A DNA stretch of 64,000 nt from Streptomyces sp. TS71-3. Its GTDB lineage: Bacteria; Actinomycetota; Actinomycetes; Streptomycetales; Streptomycetaceae. Where the stretch lies: assembly GCF_018327685.1 (NCBI RefSeq), contig NZ_BNEL01000001.1, positions 620,001-684,000 of the forward strand, given 5' to 3'. Below are positions 28,462 through 37,355 of this stretch, piece after piece. Positions within the stretch are counted from its first letter, which is position 1, and each line of letters begins with the position of its first letter. A program made the translations under genes and the position numbers. The notes under the pieces are model-generated. The model worked only from the letters and a program-made list of their open reading frames with translations, did no database searches and was not told where the DNA came from.

Positions 28462-28977
28462 ATGCGTGTGGAAGATCAGAGCGATGATGAAAAGGTCGGT
28501 ACTGCCGCCTCGCCGGGGCGGCGTTCAGTGCGGGCGTTGTGCATCTTGGCTGCCGTGGTGCTTGCTCTATCCGTGGCGCCGTTCATCTCAACACCCCAGT
28601 CGCCAGGCCTTCGTGATGGCTTTCCGGCAGGGGGGTATATGCATTGCTCCGACGACGGGAGGTGCCCGTCGCCAGCCACCGGTACACAGATAGCCAACGG
28701 CTTCACGGACTCAGTGGGTGTAGTGGGCACCCTGTCCACGAGCCTGTTTGCTCTTGTCGGCACGGCCATAGCAGTCAGGGGCGAACTGCGGCAAAGTCGC
28801 ACCCAGACGCGAACGCGAGCAGCGCGAAGGACCCGCATCACGCGTCAGCCTCGCGCTCTGCTCAGGTGCTCACTCCACCGTCGGCGCCGGGGGGCCACGG
28901 ATGTGGCCGGACATGCGGAACGCAGGCGTGGTCGAGCTAGGGGGCAAGGCGCAAATCCCAACCGCCGGCGCCGCTGA
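28462..28977 (+). CDS. small predicted membrane protein, possibly with a scrambled 3' end
   Basis: A 171-codon frame with no family I recognise. Residues about 26-44 (LCILAAVVLALSVAPFI) and 88-107 (VVGTLSTSLFALVGTAIAV) are hydrophobic helices with a Cys-containing loop between them. The first 370 bases are noticeably richer in A and T than the neighbours, suggesting acquisition. After about residue 122 the product becomes a run of Arg-rich sequence that overlaps the truncated esterase on the other strand, so the original C-terminus has probably been lost at a rearrangement junction. A GTG three codons upstream is an alternative start. Confidence 0.45.
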   Translation: MRVEDQSDDEKVGTAASPGRRSVRALCILAAVVLALSVAPFISTPQSPGLRDGFPAGGYMHCSDDGRCPSPATGTQIANGFTDSVGVVGTLSTSLFALVGTAIAVRGELRQSRTQTRTRAARRTRITRQPRALLRCSLHRRRRGATDVAGHAERRRGRARGQGANPNRRRR

Positions 28978-29579
28978 CCAGAGTTGGCACGTAGCTCTCG
29001 GGCGTCGTCCAGGGCCGGGCTGCACAGGTACTGGAAGCAGATCGCGGGCCCGCCGCGGTCCCGTGCCAGCAGGGCCAGCGCCGCGGCGAGCCCGGCGCCC
29101 GCGCTGTCGCCGCCCACCGCGATCCTGTCGGGCCTGATGCCCAGCTCCGCGGCGTCCCGCGCCAGGGCCGACAGGCCCGCGTAGCAGTCCTCCAGCGCGG
29201 CGGGGTACGGGTGCTCCGGAGCCAGCCGGTAGTCCGGGGAGACCACGATGGCGCCGAGTTCGCGGGTCAGCCGCAGGTTCGTCTCGTGGTCGACGTCGGG
29301 GGAGCCGAGCACGAAGCCGCCGCCGTGCGGCGCGTAGAGCGCCGGCAGCGGCTCACCGCGGCTGCCCGCGGGCCGGTAGACGCGCAGGGGCACGTCGGGT
29401 GCGCCGTCGGAGCCCGGCGCCGTCAGCAGGGTCACCTCCACACCGGTGGCGTCGGACGCGGCGAACCGGGCCGCCACCTCCCGGGCCTGGGCGGCGCGGG
29501 CGGCGGCCAGGTCGGAGATGTCGACCTCGGCCATCATCGCCAGGGCCGCGGCCAGCTCGGGATCGTACGGGCGGCACAT
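28845..29579 (-). pseudogene. 3'-truncated alpha/beta hydrolase of the HSL/lipase family
   Basis: The N-terminal two thirds are a good hormone-sensitive-lipase-type esterase: oxyanion motif HGGGF and nucleophile GDSAGAG. The match stops after about 195 residues, at FQYLCSPALDDA; the region that should carry the catalytic Asp and His is replaced by unrelated Arg-rich sequence. Intact relatives are about 310 residues. The break, around 28.98-29.01 kb, coincides with the end of the AT-richer membrane ORF, so a deletion or insertion joined the two. Very likely inactive. Confidence 0.75.
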
Positions 29580-29842
29580 GTGCTCGACCTCCGGTCGGTG
29601 CCCGCCGGCCGGCGGGTTCCCGGCACGATGCCACGCCCGTGGAGCCGCGCCCATCCGACGTACGTCGGGACCTATCGCCCAGGTCCCCGACAGCCGTGCC
29701 GGAGGGCTGGGCAGGGCGGTGCCCGGCGCTGTATGCCGTACGGATCGCGCCCCTTGCCGTACGGGTGGCGCATCCCATGCCGTACGGGCCGCGCACCGTA
29801 GGCCGTACGGGTCGCACCGGTGGAGCGGAGGACGCACCCCTG

Positions 29843-31312
29843 ATGAACAGACCGTTCGCGAAGAGCCCGTTCTCGAAGAGACCGTTCACGAAGAGACCGG
29901 CTGTGACAAGCGCGTTCACGAAGAGTCCGGTTGTGACAAGCCCGTTGGCGGAGAGTCCGGCTGTGAAGGGCCGGGTGGTGAAGAGGCGGACGTGGGCCGT
30001 CGGCCTCGTGGCGGCCGGGCTGCTCGCCGGCGCCCACTTCGCGGGCGGGGGCGCTGCCCCGGACCATGCCGCCGCCCCCGACCGCATCGCCCCGGAGCAC
30101 GCCGCCGTGCCCGCGGCCGCGGCCGGCTCCGACGGCGGGCGGGTGCATACCTGGACGGCCATGCCGCAGCTCACCGAGCCCGCCAACATGCCCCCGGCGC
30201 CGTTCACGCAGGACGGCCGGGTGCTGGCCGACAGCACGTTGCGGCAGACGGTGCACGTGTCCGTGGGCGGGCCGCGCATCCGGCTGCGCATGTCGAACGC
30301 GTTCGGCGGCGCGCCGCTGCCGGTCACCTCGGTCTCCGTGGCCCTGCCGAGCGGCGGGCGGGCCGGGGTCGCCGCGATCCGGCCGGGCAGCGCGCACCCG
30401 GTCACCTTCCGCGGCCGGGCCGCCGTGACGGTGCCGACCGGCGCGGACATGGTCTCCGACCCGCTGGACTTCACGGTGCGCCCCGGCACGAACCTGACGG
30501 TCACGGTGTACCTGGCCGAGGGGCAGGCATCGAACGACATCACGTCCCACCCCGGCTCCCGCACCACGTCCTACATGCTGGCCGGCGACCACACCGACGA
30601 CACCGACCTGCCGGGCGCGGCCACCGCGGACCACTGGTACTTCCTGAGCGGCGTCGAGGTCCTCTCGCGCACCGCCACCGGGGCGGCGGTGGTGCTCGGC
30701 GACTCGCTCTCCGACGGCCGCGGCTCCACCACCAACGCCAACGACCGCTGGCCCGACCAGCTGCTGGCCCGCCTCCAGGCGCACCGTCCCACCACCGGGA
30801 CCGCCGTGCTCAACGAGGCCGCGGGCGGCAACCAGGTCCTGGCGGCCGGCCTCGGTCCCACCGCGCTCTCCCGCTTCGACCGGGACGTCTTGGCGCAGAG
30901 CGGTGTCACGTCGCTGATCGTCTTCGAGGGCGTCAACGACATCGGCACCGCACCGGCCACGGCCGAGGCGCAGCACACCGTCGCCCAGGACCTGATCACG
31001 GCCTACGACCAGATGATCCTGCGCGCGCACGCCCACGGCATCCACGTCTACGGCGCGACGCTCACCCCGTTCGGCGGCAACACCATGTACGACGATCCCG
31101 ACGGCCTCCGCGAGGCGGGCCGGCAGGAGGTCAACCGGTGGATCCGCACCAGCGGCAGGTTCGACGCGGTCATCGACCTGGACCGCGCGGCCCGCGACCC
31201 GGAACGGCCCCGGGCTCTCGACCCCGCGTACGACGTCGGCGACCACCTGCACCTGAACCCGGCGGGGTACGGGGCGCTGGCGAAGGCGTTCCCGCTGGGC
31301 CTGTTCCACTGA
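29843..31312 (+). CDS. secreted SGNH/GDSL-family esterase or lipase
   Basis: A 489-residue hydrolase. Ser288 lies in VVLGDSLSDGRGS (block I), GVNDIG is block III and the DHLHLN motif gives Asp467 and His470 (block V). The signal peptide begins at VKGRVVKRRTWAVGLVAAGL, so the protein is exported. From the first ATG there is a 40-residue lead of repeats (PFAKSPFSKRPFTKRP); a GTG at 29963, with GGAGAG seven bases upstream, would start directly at the signal peptide and may be the real start. About 190 residues precede the catalytic domain. A rho-independent terminator follows. Substrate unknown. Confidence 0.85.
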   Translation: MNRPFAKSPFSKRPFTKRPAVTSAFTKSPVVTSPLAESPAVKGRVVKRRTWAVGLVAAGLLAGAHFAGGGAAPDHAAAPDRIAPEHAAVPAAAAGSDGGRVHTWTAMPQLTEPANMPPAPFTQDGRVLADSTLRQTVHVSVGGPRIRLRMSNAFGGAPLPVTSVSVALPSGGRAGVAAIRPGSAHPVTFRGRAAVTVPTGADMVSDPLDFTVRPGTNLTVTVYLAEGQASNDITSHPGSRTTSYMLAGDHTDDTDLPGAATADHWYFLSGVEVLSRTATGAAVVLGDSLSDGRGSTTNANDRWPDQLLARLQAHRPTTGTAVLNEAAGGNQVLAAGLGPTALSRFDRDVLAQSGVTSLIVFEGVNDIGTAPATAEAQHTVAQDLITAYDQMILRAHAHGIHVYGATLTPFGGNTMYDDPDGLREAGRQEVNRWIRTSGRFDAVIDLDRAARDPERPRALDPAYDVGDHLHLNPAGYGALAKAFPLGLFH

Positions 31313-31317
31313 GAGCC

Positions 31318-31360
31318 GACGGGGATGGCCGCTGACCACCCCCGTCCCCGTTATCTTTTT
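31318..31360 (+). terminator. rho-independent terminator after the GDSL gene
   Basis: GACGGGGATGG (31318-31328) pairs with CCACCCCCGTC (31336-31346), one mismatch, followed by TTATCTTTTT. The T-tract is rare in this window and makes this the most classical terminator in it. Confidence 0.85.
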
Positions 31361-31398
31361 CGCGGTCCTGCAAGAGGGCCGCTGGCCTCCGGGCCCGG

Positions 31399-31600
31399 CA
31401 TGACTGTGTCCCCCTGTCCGAGATGACGTGGGGGGTGGTGTTCACCGGGCCCGAGAGGTGCCGTCGGAGCCGCTGATGAGAGGTCCGGCCACCGTCCGGT
31501 CCGGCGCAACGCCGGACAGTTCACGGGCGGCAGGTCTGCATAACGTGGATGCGCGCGTACGACACCGAAGCCCAGGCCAGCCGCACCAAAGGAGCTGACA
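31399..31600 (+). ncRNA. candidate bridge RNA (seekRNA) of the IS110 element
   Basis: IS110-group elements are known to express a structured RNA from the 5' noncoding end that guides target and donor recognition. This leader has the right size and strand and contains foldable parts, including GTCCGGCG/CGCCGGAC (31499-31506 with 31510-31517) and an internal GTCCGG repeat. The stretch GGGGGGTG (31430-31437) could pair with CACCCCCC at the right end, as a donor-binding loop would, but both are low-complexity. Existence is inferred from family knowledge. Confidence 0.35.
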
Positions 31601-31605
31601 GCACG

Positions 31606-32808
31606 ATGTTCGACACCGGCGACGTGGGCGTCTTCCTCGGCCTTGACGTCGGCAAGACCGCCCACCACGGCCACGGACTCACCCCAGCCGGCAAGAAGGT
31701 CTTCGACAAGCCCCTGCCCAACAGCGAACCGAAACTGCGAGCCGTCTTCGACAAGCTGGCCGCCAAATTCGGCACCGTCCTGCTGATCGTGGACCAGCCC
31801 GCCTCGATCGGCGCTCTGCCACTGACCGTGGCCCGGGACGCAGGCTGCAAGGTCGCCTACCTGCCCGGACTTGCGATGCGCAGGATCGCCGACCTCTACC
31901 CGGGCGAGGCCAAGACCGACGCCAAGGACGCCGCGGTCATCGCGGACGCCGCCCGCACCATGCCCCACACCCTGCGGTCCCTGGAACTGACCGATGAGAT
32001 CACCGCCGAACTCACCGTGCTGGTCGGCTTCGACCAGGATCTTGCCACCGAGGCCACACGCACCAGCAACCGCATACGCGGCCTGCTCACACAGTTCCAC
32101 CCCAGCCTCGAACGCGTCCTGGGCCCGCGGCTGGATCACCAAGCAGTCACCTGGCTGCTGGAGCGCTACGGATCCCCATCCGCCCTCAGGAAAGCCGGCC
32201 GCCGCAAACTCGTCGAAACCATCCGACCCAAAGCCCCGCGCATGGCCCAGCGGCTGATCGACGACGTCTTCGACGCACTCGACGAACAGACCGTCGTGGT
32301 CCCGGGGACCGGCACGCTCGACATCGTGATCCCCTCGCTGGCCCGCTCGCTCGCGGCTGTCCACGAACAGCGCCGCGCTCTTCAAGCGCAGATCGAGGCC
32401 CTGCTGGAGGAGCACCCTCTTTCCCAGGTCCTGATCTCGATGCCGGGGATCGCGGTCAGGACCGCTGCCACCCTGCTGGTCACCGTCGGCGACGGCACCA
32501 GCTTCCCCACCGCCGCCCATCTCGCCTCCTACGCCGGCCTGGCCCCGACCACCAAGTCGTCGGGCACATCGATCCACGGCGAACACGCGCCACGAGGCGG
32601 AAACCGCCAGCTCAAACGGGCGATGTTCCTGTCCGCTTTCGCCGCCTTGCACGATCCCGTCTCCCGCACCTACTACGACCGCTGCCGAGCCAGGGGAAAG
32701 ACTCATACCCAGGCTCTCCTCCGCCTGGCCCGCCAGCGCATCAGCGTGCTCTTCGCGATGCTCCGCGACGGCACCTTCTACGAACACCGAACCCCACGCC
32801 CCGCTTGA
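31606..32808 (+). CDS. IS110-family DEDD transposase
   Basis: A 400-residue recombinase that, with its guide RNA, would excise and insert the element. The N-terminal RuvC-like domain shows FLGLDVGK (Asp14) and KTDAKDA (about residues 104-110); IVDQP stands where the Glu of DEDD is usual. The C-terminal Tnp_IS116 domain has SMPGIAVRTAATLL, YAGLAPTTKSSG with the catalytic-type serine, and GNRQLKRAMF. The ATG with AAAGGAG upstream is chosen; an upstream in-frame ATG adds 19 residues. Full length, no frameshift: probably active. Confidence 0.93.
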   Translation: MFDTGDVGVFLGLDVGKTAHHGHGLTPAGKKVFDKPLPNSEPKLRAVFDKLAAKFGTVLLIVDQPASIGALPLTVARDAGCKVAYLPGLAMRRIADLYPGEAKTDAKDAAVIADAARTMPHTLRSLELTDEITAELTVLVGFDQDLATEATRTSNRIRGLLTQFHPSLERVLGPRLDHQAVTWLLERYGSPSALRKAGRRKLVETIRPKAPRMAQRLIDDVFDALDEQTVVVPGTGTLDIVIPSLARSLAAVHEQRRALQAQIEALLEEHPLSQVLISMPGIAVRTAATLLVTVGDGTSFPTAAHLASYAGLAPTTKSSGTSIHGEHAPRGGNRQLKRAMFLSAFAALHDPVSRTYYDRCRARGKTHTQALLRLARQRISVLFAMLRDGTFYEHRTPRPA

Positions 32809-32895
32809 CCAAGGACATAGAGGCACCCCCCCTCGGCCGCAACTCGCGTCACCCGCCCCCGCTCCCCGGCGCGCGGCGTGCGGGAGACTCGTGCC

Positions 32896-34365
32896 ATGCG
32901 GAGTGCGTACAGCGTGGAAACGGTGAGGGCGGCCGAGCGGGAGCTCATGGCACGGCTGCCGGAGGGTGCCCTGATGCAGCGGGCCGCGAGCGGGCTCGCG
33001 GCCGTCTGCGCCGAACTGCTCGGACGGGTCTACGGGTCCCGGGTCGTCCTGCTGGTCGGCAGCGGCGACAACGGAGGTGACGCCCTGTATGCGGGCGCCC
33101 GGCTCGCGCGCCGTGGCGCGGGCGTCACCGCGCTGCTGCTCGCGCCGGACCGGGCGCATCCGGGCGGACTCGCGGCCCTGCGCGCCGCGGGCGGCAGCGC
33201 ACGGAACGCCCCGTCGGGCGATCGCTCGACGGACGGGGCGGCCGGCGGCGCCGAGGAGCTGATCCGCCGGGCCGACGTGGTCGTGGACGGCATCGTCGGC
33301 ATCGGAGGCACCGGGGGCCTGCGGCCCGCCGCCGTGCCGCTCGCCGTGCTGGCCCGTGCATCGGGCGCCGTCGTCGTCGCCGTCGACCTGCCCAGCGGCA
33401 TCGAGGCGGACAGCGGCGAGGTGCGGGGCGAGGCGGTGCACGCCGATGTGACGGTCACCTTCGGCACCCACAAGCCCGGCCTGCTCGTCGACCCCGCGCG
33501 CGAGTACGCGGGCGCCACCCGCCTGATCGACATCGGCCTCGGCCCCCACCTGCCGCCCACCGCCGACCTGGAGGCCCTCCAGCACGCGGACGTGGCCGCG
33601 CTGTTGCCGCGCCCCGTGGCGGAGAGCGACAAGTACCGGCGCGGCGTGGTGGGCATCGTCGCGGGTTCCGCCCGCTACCCGGGGGCGGCGGTGCTCGCCG
33701 TCTCCGGCGCGCTGCACGGCGGTGCGGGTGCGGTGCGGTACGTGGGTCCGGCGGCGGATGCGGTGATCGCGCGGTTCCCGGAGACGCTGGTGTCGGCGGG
33801 GCCGCCCTCGAAGGCCGGGCGGGTGCAGGCGTGGGTGGTCGGCCCCGGCGTCGGCGACGACGCCGCGGCGGTGGACGAGGTGCTGGCCGCCGACGTGCCG
33901 GTGCTCGTGGACGCGGACGGGCTGCGGCTCGCGGACCGCGAGGCGGTACGGCGGCGCACGGCACCGACCGTGCTGACACCGCACGCCGGCGAGGCGGCGG
34001 CGCTGCTCGGCTCCACCCGGGAGGAGGTCGAGGGCGCCCGGCTCGCGGCGGTGCGGGAACTGGCGGCGCGGTACGGGGCGACGGCACTGCTGAAGGGTTC
34101 GACGACGCTGGTCGCGCGCCCGGACGGCGGTGCGGTCCGGGTGAACCCGACGGGCACGCCGTGGCTGGCCACGGCGGGCAGCGGCGACGTCCTCTCCGGC
34201 CTCGCCGGTTCCCTGCTCGCCGCGGGCCTCGGCGCGCAGGACGCGGCGTCCGTCGCGGCGTACCTCCACGGGCTCGCGGGGCGGCGGGCAGCGGAGGCGC
34301 CTGTCGGCGCGTCTGAGCTGGCGGGTGCGTTGCCGTCGGTCTGGCGTGACGTGACAGTGCCCTAG
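32896..34365 (+). CDS. nnr: bifunctional NAD(P)H-hydrate epimerase / ADP-dependent dehydratase
   Basis: Repairs hydrated NADH and NADPH: the N-terminal YjeF domain (about residues 1-225, LVGSGDNGGDAL) epimerises NAD(P)HX, the C-terminal kinase-like domain (about 235-489) dehydrates S-NAD(P)HX using ADP, with TAGSGDVLSGLAGSL as the nucleotide motif. Total 489 residues, the usual fused form. The ATG gives MRSAYSVETVRAAERE. It precedes alr in the same orientation, as in other actinobacteria. Confidence 0.94.
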   Translation: MRSAYSVETVRAAERELMARLPEGALMQRAASGLAAVCAELLGRVYGSRVVLLVGSGDNGGDALYAGARLARRGAGVTALLLAPDRAHPGGLAALRAAGGSARNAPSGDRSTDGAAGGAEELIRRADVVVDGIVGIGGTGGLRPAAVPLAVLARASGAVVVAVDLPSGIEADSGEVRGEAVHADVTVTFGTHKPGLLVDPAREYAGATRLIDIGLGPHLPPTADLEALQHADVAALLPRPVAESDKYRRGVVGIVAGSARYPGAAVLAVSGALHGGAGAVRYVGPAADAVIARFPETLVSAGPPSKAGRVQAWVVGPGVGDDAAAVDEVLAADVPVLVDADGLRLADREAVRRRTAPTVLTPHAGEAAALLGSTREEVEGARLAAVRELAARYGATALLKGSTTLVARPDGGAVRVNPTGTPWLATAGSGDVLSGLAGSLLAAGLGAQDAASVAAYLHGLAGRRAAEAPVGASELAGALPSVWRDVTVP

Positions 34366-34411
34366 CGGACGCGACCTTGCAGGTCGCCACCGGCGGAAGT
34401 GGGTGGTTCGG

Positions 34412-34700
34412 GTCGTGTCCGGACCACCTGCCGGTGGGTGGTTGCTCGCGCCCGCGCGGCGGAGCCGCATATAGACACAGCCCCGCGCCCCTGAGGTTGG
34501 CCGGGGCGGAGCCCCGCCGTAAAGCGTGGGGAACTGCGCGACCAGCCACGACGGCACCGTCAGGTCGTCACTGTCCGAAGGGGGCGGTCTCTGTCGTGTC
34601 CGGACCACCGGTGGGTGGGCGGCTCGCGCCCGCGCGGCGGAGCCGCGTATCGATACAGCCCCGCGCCCCTGGGTTGGCCGGGGCGCAGCCCCGATTCGCT
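34412..34700 (+). repeat. two composite family A units (181-bp period) between nnr and alr
   Basis: GTCGTGTCCGGACCACC starts at 34412 and, with one base changed in context, again at 34593. Each is followed by a GCGGCGGAGCCGC palindrome and the end CAGCCCCGCGCCCCT. Between them lies a degenerate left end (GTGGGGAACTGCGCG at 34526). The second unit closely matches the TIR-bounded element at 11.65-11.81 kb. The 386-base gap holds nothing else; alr lacks an obvious -35/-10 pair. Confidence 0.8.
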
Positions 34701-34751
34701 CTCCGGGCCGCCCGGTGGCAGCCGGCGTTGGCTTTGAGACACTGGTGAACG

Positions 34752-35906
34752 ATGAGTGACAGTGCGACGGCGCGCGCGCGTGCCGAGATCGATCTTGGGG
34801 CCGTACGGGCGAACGTACGGACCCTGCGCGCCCTCGCGCCCGGCGCCGCCTTCATGGCCGTGGTGAAGGCGGACGGCTACGGGCACGGCATGGTGCCCAT
34901 CGCCCGTGCCGCACTCGACGCGGGCGCCACCTGGCTGGGAACCGCCACCCCGGAGGAGGCGCTGGAGCTGCGCGCCGCCGGGTTCGGCCCGGACCGGGCC
35001 CGCATCATGTGCTGGCTGTGGGCGCCCGGCGGACCCTGGCGGGAGGCCGTCGACGCGGGGCTCGACATGTCCGTCAGCGGACCCAGGGCGCTGCGGGAGG
35101 CCGCGGAGGCCGCCCGCGTTGTCGGGGTGCCGGCGCGTGTCCAGCTCAAGTCGGACACCGGCCTGGGCCGCGGCGGCTGCCAGCCCGCTCAGTGGCCCGC
35201 CCTGATTGCCGAGGCACTGCGCGCCGAGCGCGCCGGGCTGGTCCGCGTCACCGGCATCTGGTCGCACCTGGCCTGCGCCGACGAGCCGGGGCACCCCTCC
35301 ATCGCCCCCCAGCTCGCCCGGTTCCGCGACATGGTCCGCTACGCCGAACAGCAGGGCGCACGCCCGGAGGTCCGGCACATCGCCAACTCGCCGGCCACCC
35401 TCACCCTCCCCGAGGCGCACTTCGACCTGGTGCGCCCCGGCATCGCCATGTACGGGCTCTCGCCGAGCCCCGAGATCGGCGCCCCGGCCGACTTCGGACT
35501 GCGCCCCGCGATGCGGCTGTCCGCGTCGATGGTGCTGGTCAAGCAGGTGCCGGGCGGCCATGGCGTGAGCTACGGCCACACCTACGTCACCCCGGGCGAG
35601 ACCACCCTCGGCCTGGTCCCCCTCGGCTACGGCGACGGCATACCGCGGCACGCCTCCGGCACCGGCCCCGTGCTCGTCGGCGGCAAGTGGCGGACGATCG
35701 CGGGCCGGGTGGCGATGGACCAGTTCGTCGTGGACCTGGGCGGGGAGGAGCCGCCGGAGGGCACCGAGGCGGTGCTGTTCGGCGCGGGCGACCGGGGCGA
35801 GCCGACCGCCGAGGACTGGGCGCAGGCGGCGGGCACCATCGCGTACGAGATCGTGACCCGGATCGGCGCGCGCGTACCGCGTGTCCATCTCGACGGGACG
35901 CCGTAA
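34752..35906 (+). CDS. alr: alanine racemase
   Basis: PLP-dependent interconversion of L- and D-alanine for peptidoglycan (384 aa). The PLP lysine is Lys39 in VVKADGYGHG and the second catalytic residue Tyr274 is in GVSYGHTYVT. The beta/alpha-barrel fills the first 240 residues, the beta domain the rest. The ATG lies just after GGTGAACG, a weak ribosome site. It heads the alr-hydrolase-tsaE run. Confidence 0.96.
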   Translation: MSDSATARARAEIDLGAVRANVRTLRALAPGAAFMAVVKADGYGHGMVPIARAALDAGATWLGTATPEEALELRAAGFGPDRARIMCWLWAPGGPWREAVDAGLDMSVSGPRALREAAEAARVVGVPARVQLKSDTGLGRGGCQPAQWPALIAEALRAERAGLVRVTGIWSHLACADEPGHPSIAPQLARFRDMVRYAEQQGARPEVRHIANSPATLTLPEAHFDLVRPGIAMYGLSPSPEIGAPADFGLRPAMRLSASMVLVKQVPGGHGVSYGHTYVTPGETTLGLVPLGYGDGIPRHASGTGPVLVGGKWRTIAGRVAMDQFVVDLGGEEPPEGTEAVLFGAGDRGEPTAEDWAQAAGTIAYEIVTRIGARVPRVHLDGTP

Positions 35907-36074
35907 CCGCCGGGTGCCCTCCGCCGTGATCTCCGCCACCCGAGGGTGGAGGACGCCTCCGCCGGGGAACACCACGTGGAAGGGCCGGGCAGCCGAACGG
36001 CGGCGAGACCGCACGTCACGGGCCGGACGGCGGAGCACCGGCGGGGACCGGGGACGGCGAAGGGGAGCGGGCAG

Positions 36075-37355
36075 GTGAGCGAGAGCAGCGCGGAGGCCGC
36101 CACGGGGGCGGTGAACGCCGTCTGGCGGAAGGCCGGCTTCGCCGGCGCCGCCCTCGGCATCATCGCGGCCGGCGCCGCCGCCTCGGTGGCCATGGAGCGC
36201 CTCACGGTCGGCCGCGGCATACGCAGGCAGGCCCAGCTCGACCTGGACTCCACGGGCCCGTACGGCACGCTGCGCGGCAACCCCGGAAAGGCGTACGCGG
36301 AGGACGGCACCGAGCTCTACTACGAGGTCGACGAGGTCGAGCCGGACGGCGGCCCGGTGCCGCGGCGCAGGCGCCTGTTCGGGCGCAGGACCCCGGCGCC
36401 GGTGACCGTCGTCTTCAGCCACGGCTACTGCCTCACCCAGGACTCCTGGCACTTCCAGCGCGCCGCGCTGCGCGGCGTCGTGCGCACCGTCCACTGGGAC
36501 CAGCGCAGCCACGGCCGCTCCGGACGGGGCGTCACCCAGCGGGAGCAGGACACCCCGGTCACGTTCGAGGAACTGGGCGGGGACCTCAGGGCCGTCATCG
36601 ACGCCGCCGCGCCCGAGGGGCCGTTGGTGCTCGTCGGCCACTCGATGGGCGGCATGACGGTGATGGCGCTCGCCGACCGGTTCCCCGAGCTGATCCGGGA
36701 GCGGGTGGCCGCCGCCGCGTTCGTGGACACCTCGGCCGGGCGCCTGGGCGAGGTCAGCTTCGGACTGCCGGTGATGGGCGTCAACGCCGTGCGGCGGGTG
36801 CTGCCCGGGGTGCTGAGGGCGCTGGGGCAGCGGGCCGAGCTGGTGGAGCGGGGGAGGCGGGCCACGGCGGACCTGTTCGCGGGGATCGTCAAGCGGTACT
36901 CGTTCGCGTCGAAGGACGTGGATCCGGCGGTGGCGCGGTTCGCGGAACGGATGATCGAGAGCACCCCGATCGACGTGGTCGCCGAGTTCTACCCGGGCTT
37001 CGTCTCGCACGACAAGACGGCGGCGCTGCGGCACTTCGCGGACCTGCCGGTGCTGGTGCTCGCGGGCGACAAGGACCTCGTCACGCCAAGCTCGCACAGC
37101 GAGGCCATCGCGGACGCGCTGCCCGGCGCGGAACTCGTCCTGGTGCCCGACGCGGGGCACCTGGCGATGCTGGAGCACCCCGAGGCCGTCACGGACCGCA
37201 TCGCCGACCTGCTGGCGCGCGCCGGGGTCGCCCGGCCCCCGGCTACGGTGGGCGGCTATGGACCCCACACCCGAACCCGCCGCCCCTCCGGCGGCCGCCC
37301 ACGCACCGGCCGCGGACGCACGTCCCGCGGCGGAACACCGCAGTCCGGTGGCTGA
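36075..37355 (+). CDS. alpha/beta-fold hydrolase with N-terminal membrane helix
   Basis: A 426-residue hydrolase of the alr-tsaE interval in Streptomyces; substrate unknown. Residues 20-40 (AGFAGAALGIIAAGAAASVA) are a probable signal anchor; the hydrolase fold follows from about residue 110, with HGYCLTQDSW as oxyanion region and Ser190 in GHSMGG. Asp and His of the triad fit AGDKDLVTP and DAGHLAML. The GTG start has GGGGAG upstream. The last 33 codons overlap the start of tsaE in another frame and are Arg/Gly rich, so the true stop may reflect drift. Confidence 0.85.
   Translation: MSESSAEAATGAVNAVWRKAGFAGAALGIIAAGAAASVAMERLTVGRGIRRQAQLDLDSTGPYGTLRGNPGKAYAEDGTELYYEVDEVEPDGGPVPRRRRLFGRRTPAPVTVVFSHGYCLTQDSWHFQRAALRGVVRTVHWDQRSHGRSGRGVTQREQDTPVTFEELGGDLRAVIDAAAPEGPLVLVGHSMGGMTVMALADRFPELIRERVAAAAFVDTSAGRLGEVSFGLPVMGVNAVRRVLPGVLRALGQRAELVERGRRATADLFAGIVKRYSFASKDVDPAVARFAERMIESTPIDVVAEFYPGFVSHDKTAALRHFADLPVLVLAGDKDLVTPSSHSEAIADALPGAELVLVPDAGHLAMLEHPEAVTDRIADLLARAGVARPPATVGGYGPHTRTRRPSGGRPRTGRGRTSRGGTPQSGG
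37244..37249 (+). promoter_or_regulatory. -10-like TACGGT eight bases before the tsaE ATG
   Basis: The hexamer and spacing fit a leaderless tsaE transcript beginning inside the preceding hydrolase gene, and no ribosome site is present, which supports the long tsaE form. Confidence 0.3.

Larger units (their letters stand above)
31375..32833 (+). mobile_element. IS110-family insertion sequence (ends approximate)
   Basis: A single DEDD transposase gene with a 230-base noncoding region on its 5' side and only about 25 bases on its 3' side, the architecture of IS110-group elements. There are no long terminal inverted repeats, as expected. Both candidate ends contain a C-run followed by T (left near CCCCCT at 31411-31415, right near CCCCCCCT at 32826-32833), in keeping with the CT-type core used by relatives, but the exact borders cannot be set from one copy. 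It sits between the GDSL gene and nnr. Confidence 0.7.

Noticed and set aside
31313..31605. Long terminal inverted repeats for the IS element
   Set aside because: None were found; absence is normal for the IS110 family, so ends remain approximate.
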